Below are positions 1 through 7,407 of a DNA stretch of 10,953 bases, in pieces. The DNA is from CAZJDM01 sp964544765 (lineage in GTDB: Bacteria > Bdellovibrionota_B > Oligoflexia > CAYFLR01), in the NCBI GenBank assembly GCA_964544765.1, contig CAZJDM010000141.1, forward strand, positions 1 to 10,953. The letters run 5' to 3'. A program made the translations under genes and the position numbers. Within the stretch, counting starts at the first letter, position 1, and the number at the start of each line of letters is the position of its first letter. A model generated the notes under the pieces. The model had not been told where the DNA came from, did no database searches, and saw nothing but the letters and a program-made list of their open reading frames with translations.

Positions 1-240
1 GCCTTATGGCCCAAAACCTATATTAAATCACAAGCCACTATTAACTTCAAATTGGGTGATCCTTCTATCTGGCGAGAGCCCACCATTGTTGCAGACACAA
101 CTTTTCAAATATTACAGCACCCACAAGAAACCAATGGTCAATCAATAATTGATGAACCTTTTTTACGATCTAAAGGGATCGTTGATTTTGATAAATACCT
201 TTGCCAACCAGATGGTAAACCACAAGATCTACCGTTCTAA
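1..240 (+). CDS. C-terminal part of an HSDL2-like short-chain dehydrogenase/reductase (5' end outside window)
   Basis: The frame is open from base 1 to a TAA at 238-240, giving the last 79 residues of a protein that begins upstream; no start lies in the window. The visible part matches the C-terminus of HSDL2-type SDR proteins: it opens with ALWPKT, has a middle helix with IVADTTFQIL, then a SIIDEPFLRSKGIVDFDKY block, and ends in PF. Human HSDL2 has closely similar ALWPRT and FVIDENILKEEGIENFDVY blocks, which I recall rather than searched. SDR proteins use NAD(P)(H) to oxidise or reduce alcohols and ketones, often of lipids. The nucleotide-binding and YxxxK parts lie upstream and cannot be checked. 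A TTG at 52 could be mistaken for a start, but the homology runs through it, so it is internal. No terminator is visible in the 175 bp that follow. Confidence 0.85.
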   Translation, partial: ALWPKTYIKSQATINFKLGDPSIWREPTIVADTTFQILQHPQETNGQSIIDEPFLRSKGIVDFDKYLCQPDGKPQDLPF

Positions 241-415
241 ATCAATTATTTTCTCAATAATGTTCCGAAATAACTAAATAAATGAAATAAATGTACGATA
301 AATAGTATTGAGGATCCTGCTATGAAATAACGGTGCGAATACAACTGTAGAAAAATTCGTTAAACCGCATTAGGTAATGATTTGAATTATACTTCATTAA
401 AATAAGGAGTTTTTA

Positions 416-1129
416 ATGAAAAAACATAATAACAAAGCATGTAGAATAAAAATTGGTGAGAATTATAAAAGTATCCCTACTTGGAGAAAAATTGTTGGCG
501 TACCTCTTGTTTATTTACCGTTATTTGTTTCATTACCTTATGCAATTTTAGGGATAATTTTGGTTTATCTACATCTAAAAATCTTAGGCGCTAAAAATAT
601 AAAATCATATTGGGATTTTGTTCCTAATTGGAAATCTCACCGCTATAGTTTAAAAGATCAAATAGTTATTGAACCCAACAATTTTTGGGAAGTACAAATT
701 AAATCCAGGTTGTTTTGGATCTTCAACTGCGTTATATATTGTCCCTTATCTGTAGCCGTCTATGAATATCACGCATACCTTGTTAAAGTAGTTGAAAATT
801 GGTGGTGTCCCTTTCTACATGAGAAAAAACCTGAATACCAAAAGACTCCTATTGATAAATCATATTGGCATGTTGAAAATCCTGATCTCTTACATCCAGA
901 GGACCTAAATTGCTCCATCTGGAACGAAGATGTTATATCTACAACTCATGAAAAAGAAGTTTCTCAAACAATAGCTAAAACTAAAACCAAAACACCTCAA
1001 AAAAATGCTAAGAAACCCCGCAAAGATCTTACCAAAACAATAAGCACCAAAAAGAAGACTGGAGGAATAAGAAAAAAAACAGTCAAGAAAACGGTTAAGA
1101 AAAATAAGGAAAAAACAAGCAAGAAGTAG
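416..1129 (+). CDS. Unrecognised membrane protein with a lysine-rich C-terminal tail
   Basis: This encodes 237 residues of no family I recognise. The start is supported by AAGGAG at 404-409, six bases before the ATG. Two hydrophobic stretches are visible: residues about 28-56 (possibly one long or two short segments around a proline) and about 100-119. Between them is a short tryptophan- and lysine-containing loop. Residues about 125-180 are aromatic- and acid-rich. The last 50 residues hold 21 lysines and 2 arginines by hand count and only 2 acidic residues, with KKTVKKTVKK near the end, like histone-H1-type basic tails. If there are two membrane spans, both ends are probably cytoplasmic, so the tail could bind nucleic acid, ribosomes or acidic lipid; this is inference. 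The tail may simply be low-complexity. The gene converges on the hydrolase gene at 1183-2298, with 53 bp between stop codons. Confidence 0.8.
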   Translation: MKKHNNKACRIKIGENYKSIPTWRKIVGVPLVYLPLFVSLPYAILGIILVYLHLKILGAKNIKSYWDFVPNWKSHRYSLKDQIVIEPNNFWEVQIKSRLFWIFNCVIYCPLSVAVYEYHAYLVKVVENWWCPFLHEKKPEYQKTPIDKSYWHVENPDLLHPEDLNCSIWNEDVISTTHEKEVSQTIAKTKTKTPQKNAKKPRKDLTKTISTKKKTGGIRKKTVKKTVKKNKEKTSKK

Positions 1130-1193
1130 TATTTTAAGAAATTATTAAAGTCTCAACTCAATATTCGCATTCTTAATTTACTTTAAAATACTA
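1127..1193. repeat. 11-bp inverted repeat across the convergent gene ends
   Basis: TAGTATTTTAA (1127-1137) is matched perfectly by TTAAAATACTA (1183-1193). Each arm contains the stop codon of one of the two converging genes, with 45 bases between the arms. It could fold in either transcript, but the stem is A-T rich and no clean T-run follows, so terminator function is only a guess. An arm of this composition could also arise by chance. Confidence 0.3.
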
Positions 1194-2298
1194 TTATTGG
1201 GCTTATAGTTGAAGACTCCCTAGTTCTATTTATATCTCCCAAGGACCATGGATCTGCAATAAAATCCTTTATTTGATTAAATGCTTCATCTCTAATTGGA
1301 TCAACTTCCTGTAAAATTTCATGTTTAGCGTCTTTGAAACGTTGTAAGTAGCATTTCATAACATTTCTGCAAAAATCAAACTGAGCATCCAAAGTTACTA
1401 AAGAATCTTGACCGGCTTGTAATAATAAAATAGGCACATAAATACGTCCTGAATTTTGACGAATATATTCCATAGCAAAATAACTCTCTTCCAACCATCC
1501 ATAAGTAACCCCGCCCAAAAAGTGTCCAGGAAAAGTTTTTTTTAATGATTTTATTTTTTCAAAGCGGTCCAAACTGGTAGTTAATCGATTTTCCATATAC
1601 GAGCCCAAGGGTTTGTTATCTTCTTGTCCTACCGCATATTCCTCTCTTTGACCAAAATAAACATTCACAGAAGTTAAGCCCGTCGATACCCAATCATAGT
1701 ATGGTGTTTGAATTCCTAACATTGGTGAGCTTAAGATAGCTCCTCTGATATGATCATGATTATATTTCTCCAAATACAAGGATACAATCGCTCCCCCCAT
1801 CGAATGACCTAGTAGAAATACATTACCTTGTCTATTTTCTGGTAGTACAACATCAAACAAAAAGGTGTGCAAATCACTAGCAAAGTTGTCGAAAAAGTCA
1901 ATATATGATTTTTTAGAATTTTCTAGAAGTCTCTGAGATTGTCCCTGACCTCGATGATCATAGGTATAAACCGAAAAACCCAACGAATGAAAATCATAAA
2001 TTATCTCAGCATACTTGGTAAAAGTTTCTCTAAGACCATTCACTATTACAATTGTATTGTTACTGGTATCATTAGGGAATTTTGCGTATTCAAGGGTAAT
2101 ACTTCCAACTCCATCAAATTGCCCATACACAGCCACCGTAGATTCCATAAAAGGTGATACCACTGTTTTAAACTTGGTATCAAAATCCAAAGGTTCTTGA
2201 GCCATACCAGAACCAGTTATCATTCCAGTTATCATTAAAGTAAATAATAGAAGTAATCTAAATAAAAAATCATTAAGTAAAATAGATATATTTTTCAT
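1183..2298 (-). CDS. Exported PldB-like alpha/beta hydrolase (lysophospholipase / monoacylglycerol lipase type)
   Basis: This 371-residue serine hydrolase of the Hydrolase_4 (serine aminopeptidase S33) superfamily probably cleaves fatty acyl groups from lysophospholipids or monoglycerides. The N-terminus is a signal peptide: a hydrophobic core at residues about 10-27, then GSGMA-Q, with likely signal peptidase I cleavage after residue 33. There is no lipobox cysteine, so a soluble periplasmic or secreted location is expected. Visible motifs are VIVNGLRE (oxyanion region, about 84-91), YDHRGQGQS (113-121), the nucleophile elbow GHSMGG with Ser166, QAGQDSLV with the likely acid Asp298, and DAKHEI with His326. 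SSPMLGI after strand 6 and the GGVTYGW segment resemble PldB (lysophospholipase L2), which is about 340 residues in E. coli. No good ribosome site precedes the ATG. It is transcribed away from the lipid-export-like operon and probably shares its promoter region. Lipid substrate class is likely; exact substrate unknown. Confidence 0.87.
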   Translation of the reverse strand: MKNISILLNDFLFRLLLLFTLMITGMITGSGMAQEPLDFDTKFKTVVSPFMESTVAVYGQFDGVGSITLEYAKFPNDTSNNTIVIVNGLRETFTKYAEIIYDFHSLGFSVYTYDHRGQGQSQRLLENSKKSYIDFFDNFASDLHTFLFDVVLPENRQGNVFLLGHSMGGAIVSLYLEKYNHDHIRGAILSSPMLGIQTPYYDWVSTGLTSVNVYFGQREEYAVGQEDNKPLGSYMENRLTTSLDRFEKIKSLKKTFPGHFLGGVTYGWLEESYFAMEYIRQNSGRIYVPILLLQAGQDSLVTLDAQFDFCRNVMKCYLQRFKDAKHEILQEVDPIRDEAFNQIKDFIADPWSLGDINRTRESSTISPIIVF

Positions 2299-2388
2299 AG
2301 TAAGTATTTTTTTGTTTATTAATTGAATTTTAATTTCTATTTACTATAATTTATCTCAAGCAATATATACAAATAACTCAATTTGCTT

Positions 2389-2416
2389 GTTATAACAATT
2401 CCTAACAACTTGACAA
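2389..2416 (-). promoter_or_regulatory. Candidate promoter for the minus-strand hydrolase
   Basis: Read on the minus strand, TTGTCA (2416-2411) is followed after 16 bases by TATAAC (2394-2389). A TG one base upstream makes an extended -10 form. Transcription would begin near 2382, leaving a leader of about 80 bases. The -10 lies inside a perfect 12-bp palindrome TTGTTATAACAA (2387-2398), which could be a repressor site. In such AT-rich DNA promoter-like hexamers are common. Confidence 0.4.
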
Positions 2417-2436
2417 TACAAAATCAATACTAGAAT
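2410..2436 (+). promoter_or_regulatory. Candidate promoter for the barrel/RND/LolA-like operon
   Basis: A perfect -35 TTGACA (2410-2415) is followed after 15 bases by TAGAAT (2431-2436, five of six consensus bases). The spacer is short. The -35 overlaps the -35 proposed for the opposite strand, so the two transcription units may share a control region. The leader would be about 135 bases. Confidence 0.35.
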
Positions 2437-2475
2437 CGTAGTACTTCAGAAAAACAGCAACCACTGCTAAATAAA

Positions 2476-2487
2476 AATACTAGTATT
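2476..2487. promoter_or_regulatory. Perfect 12-bp palindrome AATACTAGTATT with related half-sites (possible operator)
   Basis: AATACTAGTATT at 2476-2487 is its own reverse complement. The half-site AATACTAG also occurs at 2426-2433, partly over the candidate plus-strand -10, and a related CTAGTAATATT lies at 2500-2510. Three similar sites between a divergent promoter pair and the operon start suggest a regulator binding region. No regulator gene is in the window. Confidence 0.3.
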
Positions 2488-2567
2488 CATATACTCTATC
2501 TAGTAATATTATTAAGATAATCTGGTAGTTACACGTACTTTTAATTACACCTATTTTTGTAAATTTA

Positions 2568-2573
2568 TGAGGA
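2568..2573 (+). promoter_or_regulatory. Ribosome binding site that fixes the barrel gene start at 2579
   Basis: TGAGGA (core GAGG, 2569-2572) lies five bases before the ATG at 2579. It overlaps an earlier in-frame ATG at 2567, which itself has only an A/T-rich run upstream and no ribosome site. The downstream ATG is therefore the better start, four codons shorter than the longest reading frame. Confidence 0.65.
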
Positions 2574-2578
2574 TCAAA

Positions 2579-3979
2579 ATGTCTCGTTCACCAAACATTT
2601 TAGTGTTTTTAACTCTCTTTATCTCCATCAATCAACTCATCTACCATCTCAACATCTATAAACTAAAAGCCCAAAGTCTTTTTAAAGAAGCCGTAAATAC
2701 TACTCCCACACAATCAATCAGCGCTAGCGATCGATTATCGTATGAATTAAACGGATATATTCGAGCTGATTTCTTTGGAACCAAGCCTTCTGTTGATAAT
2801 AAAGTAAGAACACAAACCATCTTTAGCGAAACAGCACTAAAGCTTAATATAAAAAAGGGACAAAAAGCCCGAGCTTATTCAGAATTTAGACTGCAAAAGG
2901 GATCTGAGCTTAATTATGAATATTCCCAGTTCGATATTCGAGAAGCTTATATCGAATTGACTCTTGATCAGCTTGATTTAAAACTGGGGCGCCAAATTGC
3001 CATCTGGGGACGAGCTGATGGCTTTAACCCCACCGATAATTTCAGTCCCAAAAATATGTTAGTTCGTTCAGCTGATGAAGATGATAAGCGCGTTGGAAAT
3101 TTTTTACTACGCTCCTGGTATCATCTCGATCCCATCAACTTAGAATTTATATGGGTTCCAGTTTATCAATCTTCGGTAATACCAACCCAGAATGTAGCCT
3201 TCCCCAATAATGCTTATATGAGCAGCCCTGAATATCCTAACTCTGATTTAGAAAACAGCTCTATAGGAATAAAAGTAAATTACCAAGATGCTGCTTGGGA
3301 CTGTTCTCTGTCCTTCTTCCATGGTTATAATCTTACTCCAGGAATAAATGGACGGATAAACGGTTCCTCTTCTGATCAAACTGTAATTAGCATCTTCCCA
3401 GAAGCATATAAAGTTCAAGTAATAGGTGCTGATTTTTCTACCACCATCAAAAACACTTTTGGATTACGTGGTGAAATGGGATATGGAATGACTCACAAGA
3501 ATCACAAAGAACAGGTTTTTATCCCTAACCCATATCTATCATATGTCTTAGGTGTCGATAAGAGTCTTTTTATCAATGGGTCTTTCCTTGTCCAATACAT
3601 TGGAAAAAACAATTTTGAATTCGAAGAATTAAATCAGCCATCAGATCCTAACCAAACATCAGATTCTAACCAAATGTTTAGTTACATGATCCAGGAAAAA
3701 AATAGAATGTTTTCCTGGACCCAATATCAAACAACACACGCTCTAATGACAAGAATCAAATGGGCCTTCCTTTACGATACCTTGATGTTGGAATTTATGG
3801 GAATGCATAACTTTACTTCATCAGAAACCATGTTTAAAGCCAAGGTTGCATACGATATAATCGATGATTTAACTTTTACCATGGGCCTTGATCGATATAT
3901 AGGACCAGCTGATTCAATATACAGGCTATTAAGCGACGAATATAGCACAGTATATTTAGAATTAATTTCCTATTTTTAA
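2579..3979 (+). CDS. Outer-membrane beta-barrel protein, DUF1302-type
   Basis: From the ATG at 2579 the protein has 466 residues. The N-terminus has a hydrophobic export signal (residues about 7-22), with cleavage possible near LKAQ at about 31-32; this junction is uncertain. The mature part alternates polar and hydrophobic residues as in transmembrane beta-strands and ends in LISYF, the terminal phenylalanine typical of BAM-inserted barrels. The segment GRQIAIWGRADGFNPTDNF (about 137-155), preceded by IREAYIELTL, is the hallmark of DUF1302-like barrels encoded next to RND/MMPL transporters. It is the first gene of a three-gene operon, 31 bp before the RND gene. By position and family it could be the outer-membrane end of a lipid or hydrophobic-compound route. 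The gene contains an 18-bp tandem repeat in a likely loop. A substrate-specific porin is the main alternative. Confidence 0.8.
   Translation: MSRSPNILVFLTLFISINQLIYHLNIYKLKAQSLFKEAVNTTPTQSISASDRLSYELNGYIRADFFGTKPSVDNKVRTQTIFSETALKLNIKKGQKARAYSEFRLQKGSELNYEYSQFDIREAYIELTLDQLDLKLGRQIAIWGRADGFNPTDNFSPKNMLVRSADEDDKRVGNFLLRSWYHLDPINLEFIWVPVYQSSVIPTQNVAFPNNAYMSSPEYPNSDLENSSIGIKVNYQDAAWDCSLSFFHGYNLTPGINGRINGSSSDQTVISIFPEAYKVQVIGADFSTTIKNTFGLRGEMGYGMTHKNHKEQVFIPNPYLSYVLGVDKSLFINGSFLVQYIGKNNFEFEELNQPSDPNQTSDSNQMFSYMIQEKNRMFSWTQYQTTHALMTRIKWAFLYDTLMLEFMGMHNFTSSETMFKAKVAYDIIDDLTFTMGLDRYIGPADSIYRLLSDEYSTVYLELISYF
3641..3676 (+). repeat. 18-bp tandem repeat inside the barrel gene
   Basis: Two adjacent 18-base units (3641-3658 and 3659-3676) match at 15 of 18 positions and encode SDPNQT and SDSNQM. 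The repeat keeps the frame and falls in a polar, Asn/Ser/Gln-rich stretch that looks like a surface loop between strands. Confidence 0.7.
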
Positions 3980-4010
3980 CCGTTTTAAATAATTAACCAG
4001 GAGCTAAAAG

Positions 4011-6311
4011 ATGGATCCTAAGGCTAATTTGATTATTCGTTTTCGATGGTTAATAATAATTTTAACGATTGGTATTACTGTTTTCTTTGCTCTCCAATTA
4101 CCTAAAACTCAAATAGACGCCGAAATCAAAACCATTATTCCTAAAGACTTACCAGCACGTATTAACCAAGACAAAATTGAAGAATTATTTGGCGGAACAG
4201 ATTTTATCGGTCTGATATTTACAGCTGATGATATTTTAAATCCAGAAGTTTTAAAACGTATCCGAAAGTTAACTAAAGCGCTTACCCGTCTCAAAGAATT
4301 AGATAAGGTTTTATCCATCTTTGAAATGAAAAACATCAAAGGCACCGAAGGAATGATGATTGTCAATCCTATTGTAAAGAAGATCCCCCAAAATGAAATA
4401 GAAATAGAACAATTAAGAAAGGATATCAAAGAAAATGATATGGTTTATGGTCAAATCATCTCAAAAGATTTTAAAGCCGCGGCTATTTTAGGCATGGTAA
4501 ATAATAATACCAGAGATGATGTCATAATGGGAAAAATCAACGCCATCCTTGCCAAAAATAGTATTAAAAATAGTAAAAATAATGAGAATAGTGAGCATGA
4601 GGTTGTCATTGGTGGACTCCCATTTATTAGAGTTAAAATCGCCCAAGATATTCGAGGAGATATACAGAAATTAATTCCTCTATGTTTGGCTATTATGTTG
4701 GTCTTTTTATTCATCTGTTTTAAACAATTGAGAGGCGTCCTCCTCCCCTTCATAGTAGTAGTGATGTCCATTATTGTAGCTATGGGTTCCATTCCTCTAT
4801 TAGGTTGGAAAATAGCCATGATGACTGTTCTTCTTCCTGTTATGTTATTGGCTATAGCTAACGATTATGGGATTCATTTAATTGCTCATTACCAAGAAGA
4901 AAACTTAGCCGATCGTGATATCTCTAACCAAGGATTAGCTAAAACCATTATCACAAAGCTCTATAAGCCAATTACAGCAACGGGATTAACTACCATTGCC
5001 GGTATGCTTTGTTTACTAGGGCATTTTGCCGTGCCAGCTGAACAGCTTGGTATACTGGCATCTATAGGAATTACATTCGCGTTAATTGCTAGTTTGGTTT
5101 TTATTCCCAGTGTTTTGTCAATATTGCCCAAAGCCAAACCTATTTTTAATCCCAACATTGAAGAAAAAGATAAGCAACGTTGGTTGGAGAGAATGTTAAT
5201 TAACTTAAGTCATCTGGTAACCAACAAACCAAAGCAAATAATCATCTTTACTTTATTACTTACTGTTGTTTGTTCTTTTGGTATCTTTCGAGTTGATGTA
5301 GATACCAATCCCGAAAATTATTATCTCGATGAATCCCCTGTGGTTAAATCAAGCAAACTATTGAATAAGCATTTTGGCGGCAGTGCCAATATTTCGATTG
5401 TCTATGAAGGTGATATTAAAAGCCCTAGCATAATGGCCAAAATCGACCAGATGGAAAAGACTCTTCAAGAGATGCCGGAAGTAGGTAACACTGTTTCGAT
5501 AGCAAGAGTCGTAAAACAAATGACCCGCGTTATGAATGATAAAGGAACTCCAGAATATGATAAAGTTCCATCTTCCCGTAATGCTATCGCTCAATACTTT
5601 GAACTTTATTCCATGAGTGGTGATCCTGAAGACTTTGAGAAACTGGTGGATTTTGATTATAGGCATGCTCAACTTTCCGCTCGTATAAAAAACATAAGTA
5701 GTAGAGATATTACCAATGTGGTCGATAAGGTAAAAAAACTGGGACAAAAAGATCCCGATCTAAAAATAGTAGGTGGTTTTGCTACCATTCTGGGTCAAAT
5801 AGTTAACCTTCTTGTCCGGGGGCAAATGATATCCTTGTTTCTATCTCTGATAGCTGTTGCTATCCTGGTAATGATCCAATTTAAATCATTTTGGACAGGT
5901 TTAATTTCCATCGTTCCTTTGACCATTTCGATTATAATTCTCTTCGGTCTTATGGGATATCTAGGAATAGAACTAAACGCGCCAACAGCATTGCTTTCAT
6001 CTATTATGATTGGAGTTGGTATCGACTATACCATTCACTTCCTTTGGCGCTTTAAAACTGAGCTTAAAGGTGGTCTGACTTACGAGGACGCTGTTAGAAA
6101 AACACTTACTACTACTGGACGAGGTATCGTCTTTAATGCTTTATCAGTGATAGTTGGATTTTCAGCGCTTTTGATATCTAATTTTCTGCCAGTTAACTTT
6201 TTTGGCTTTTTAATTATTATTTCTATCAGCGCGTGTTTGCTGGGAGCTTTAATTTTTATACCATCTTTATGTTTGATATTTAAACCGTCTTTTCTTACCA
6301 AAGGTGGATAA
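4011..6311 (+). CDS. RND-superfamily transporter, MMPL/HpnN-like
   Basis: This 766-residue inner-membrane proton-driven exporter has AGGAG at 3999-4003, seven bases before the ATG. Its topology is the duplicated RND pattern: TM1 (about 12-30), a periplasmic domain (about 31-218), TM2-6 (about 220-373), TM7 (about 409-427), a second periplasmic domain (about 428-604) and TM8-12 (about 606-758). Proton-relay residues appear in both halves as Asp-Tyr pairs: AIANDYGIH (D285-Y286) in TM4 and GVGIDYTIH (D672-Y673) in TM10. The same paired D-Y arrangement is known from mycobacterial MmpL3. The length and small periplasmic domains fit lipid-exporting MMPL/HpnN types rather than tripartite drug pumps of about 1000 residues, and no adaptor or TolC gene is adjacent. 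Residues about 183-196 are a low-complexity Asn/Lys/Ser insertion coded by AATAGT-like repeats. It is the middle gene of the operon. Substrate unknown; a lipid is the likeliest class. Confidence 0.9.
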   Translation: MDPKANLIIRFRWLIIILTIGITVFFALQLPKTQIDAEIKTIIPKDLPARINQDKIEELFGGTDFIGLIFTADDILNPEVLKRIRKLTKALTRLKELDKVLSIFEMKNIKGTEGMMIVNPIVKKIPQNEIEIEQLRKDIKENDMVYGQIISKDFKAAAILGMVNNNTRDDVIMGKINAILAKNSIKNSKNNENSEHEVVIGGLPFIRVKIAQDIRGDIQKLIPLCLAIMLVFLFICFKQLRGVLLPFIVVVMSIIVAMGSIPLLGWKIAMMTVLLPVMLLAIANDYGIHLIAHYQEENLADRDISNQGLAKTIITKLYKPITATGLTTIAGMLCLLGHFAVPAEQLGILASIGITFALIASLVFIPSVLSILPKAKPIFNPNIEEKDKQRWLERMLINLSHLVTNKPKQIIIFTLLLTVVCSFGIFRVDVDTNPENYYLDESPVVKSSKLLNKHFGGSANISIVYEGDIKSPSIMAKIDQMEKTLQEMPEVGNTVSIARVVKQMTRVMNDKGTPEYDKVPSSRNAIAQYFELYSMSGDPEDFEKLVDFDYRHAQLSARIKNISSRDITNVVDKVKKLGQKDPDLKIVGGFATILGQIVNLLVRGQMISLFLSLIAVAILVMIQFKSFWTGLISIVPLTISIIILFGLMGYLGIELNAPTALLSSIMIGVGIDYTIHFLWRFKTELKGGLTYEDAVRKTLTTTGRGIVFNALSVIVGFSALLISNFLPVNFFGFLIIISISACLLGALIFIPSLCLIFKPSFLTKGG

Positions 6312-6340
6312 CACTAATTTTTTCTATTATGGAGTGAACA

Positions 6341-7207
6341 ATGTCACAAAAATTTCGAATAACTAATATAGTTAAAATAGCTAAAATTACTAAAAAGAAT
6401 AAAAAATTTTGGATCAAGACAGCTTCTTTTGTACTTTTAAACACTTTAATCATAATTTATCCCATAGAAGCTGAAAGTAAGTCAACCGGCAAAGAAATCA
6501 TTCAAAAATCACAGGATGTAAGCCAACTAAAAGGAATGGAGGCAATATCTGAAATGACCATTATTGATAAAAAAGGCCGAAGTAGAATCCGCAAAATAGC
6601 CCAAATTTCGAAGTTGTATGACAATGGAAATTTAGAAAAAAAGTTAGTGCGATTTCTAGCTCCCGCTGATATTAAAGGAACGGGACTACTTACTTTTGAT
6701 TATAAAAATAAGGATGATGATATTTGGTTGTTTATGCCGGCATTACGCAAAAGCAGAAGGATAGTAAGCTCAGAAAAGGCCAAAAATTTTATGGGTTCGG
6801 AGTTTTCTTATGCTGATATGACTCCTCCCAATCTAGAAGATTTCAACTTCCAAAACCTGGGTACAGAGGAAGTAGAAGGAGTAATCTGTCATAAAATTAA
6901 GATGACTCCCAAAAAAGAAGATATCGCTGACGAAAATGGTTTTTCCCAAAAAATATCATTTATTGACGTAAAGATTTTTGTCATTCGTAAAGCTGTTTAT
7001 CATGATCTATCGGGAGAATTACATAAAATTTTGATGGTAAAAGAAGTTAAAGAAATTGACAAAGAAAACCACAAGTACAGGCCAACTCACCTAATCATGG
7101 AAAACAAACAAAACGGTCGAAAATCAATTCTAAAAATGAATCAAATAAAATACTCTCCTAAATTAGAGGATAAATATTTTACTGTTCGCTATTTAGAGAA
7201 GGTGTGA
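6341..7207 (+). CDS. Outer membrane lipoprotein-sorting protein, LolA-like (PF17131 type)
   Basis: This 288-residue periplasmic protein has GGAG at 6331-6334, six bases before the ATG. A lysine-rich stretch of about 26 residues precedes a hydrophobic segment (about 28-41) ending in IEA-ES, so signal peptidase cleavage after residue 44 is likely. The core has the signature of LolA-like proteins encoded beside RND transporters: VRFLAPADIKGTGLL (103-117), then DDDIWLFMPALRKSRRI (125-141), then NFMGSEFSYADM (149-160), and a C-H-K strand (183-185). Members are thought to form a half-open beta-barrel with a greasy groove that carries a lipid or lipoprotein across the periplasm. It closes the operon, 29 bp after the RND gene. 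It is not the classical LolA of the LolCDE pathway, which is shorter and lacks this motif set. No terminator immediately follows; the nearest plus-strand candidate is at 7408-7496. Confidence 0.88.
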   Translation: MSQKFRITNIVKIAKITKKNKKFWIKTASFVLLNTLIIIYPIEAESKSTGKEIIQKSQDVSQLKGMEAISEMTIIDKKGRSRIRKIAQISKLYDNGNLEKKLVRFLAPADIKGTGLLTFDYKNKDDDIWLFMPALRKSRRIVSSEKAKNFMGSEFSYADMTPPNLEDFNFQNLGTEEVEGVICHKIKMTPKKEDIADENGFSQKISFIDVKIFVIRKAVYHDLSGELHKILMVKEVKEIDKENHKYRPTHLIMENKQNGRKSILKMNQIKYSPKLEDKYFTVRYLEKV

Positions 7208-7352
7208 AAATTTATTACCAAACTTAGATCCATCAAACGATTTTTTATCTCTATAAAATTGGTCTGTTATTTCTTTTTTGGAAGAATTTTTTAATTAAGA
7301 CTTGCCAAAGAAAATTTTTCTGATATAAGAATAATAAATAACCAAACGGTTA

Positions 7353-7376
7353 CAAAAACAAGCAAGGAAGCTTGTT
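7353..7376 (-). terminator. Weak minus-strand intrinsic terminator-like hairpin
   Basis: AACAAGC (7357-7363) pairs with GCTTGTT (7370-7376) around a six-base loop. Read on the minus strand the stem ends in GCTTGTT followed by TTTG, giving five consecutive Ts; on the plus strand no T-run follows. An alternative fold pairs CAAG (7363-7366) with CTTG (7381-7384). Confidence 0.3.
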
Positions 7377-7407
7377 AAGCCTTGAGACAGGGACAGTTCT
7401 TTTCATA

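Noticed and set aside
52..240. TTG-started short gene at the left edge
   Set aside because: The frame is open to base 1 and SDR-like sequence continues upstream of the TTG, so this is the tail of a longer gene.
1939..2200. Two plus-strand frames of 61-72 codons over the hydrolase gene
   Set aside because: They overlap the alpha/beta hydrolase fold region on the other strand and have no recognisable content.
4109..6301. Several minus-strand open frames of 65-129 codons within the RND gene
   Set aside because: They lie opposite strongly conserved transporter sequence and show no family motifs, so they are shadows of the RND gene.
7305..7317. AGAAAATTTTTCT near-palindrome as operon terminator
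   Set aside because: The stem is entirely A/T apart from two pairs, has almost no loop and is not followed by a T-run.
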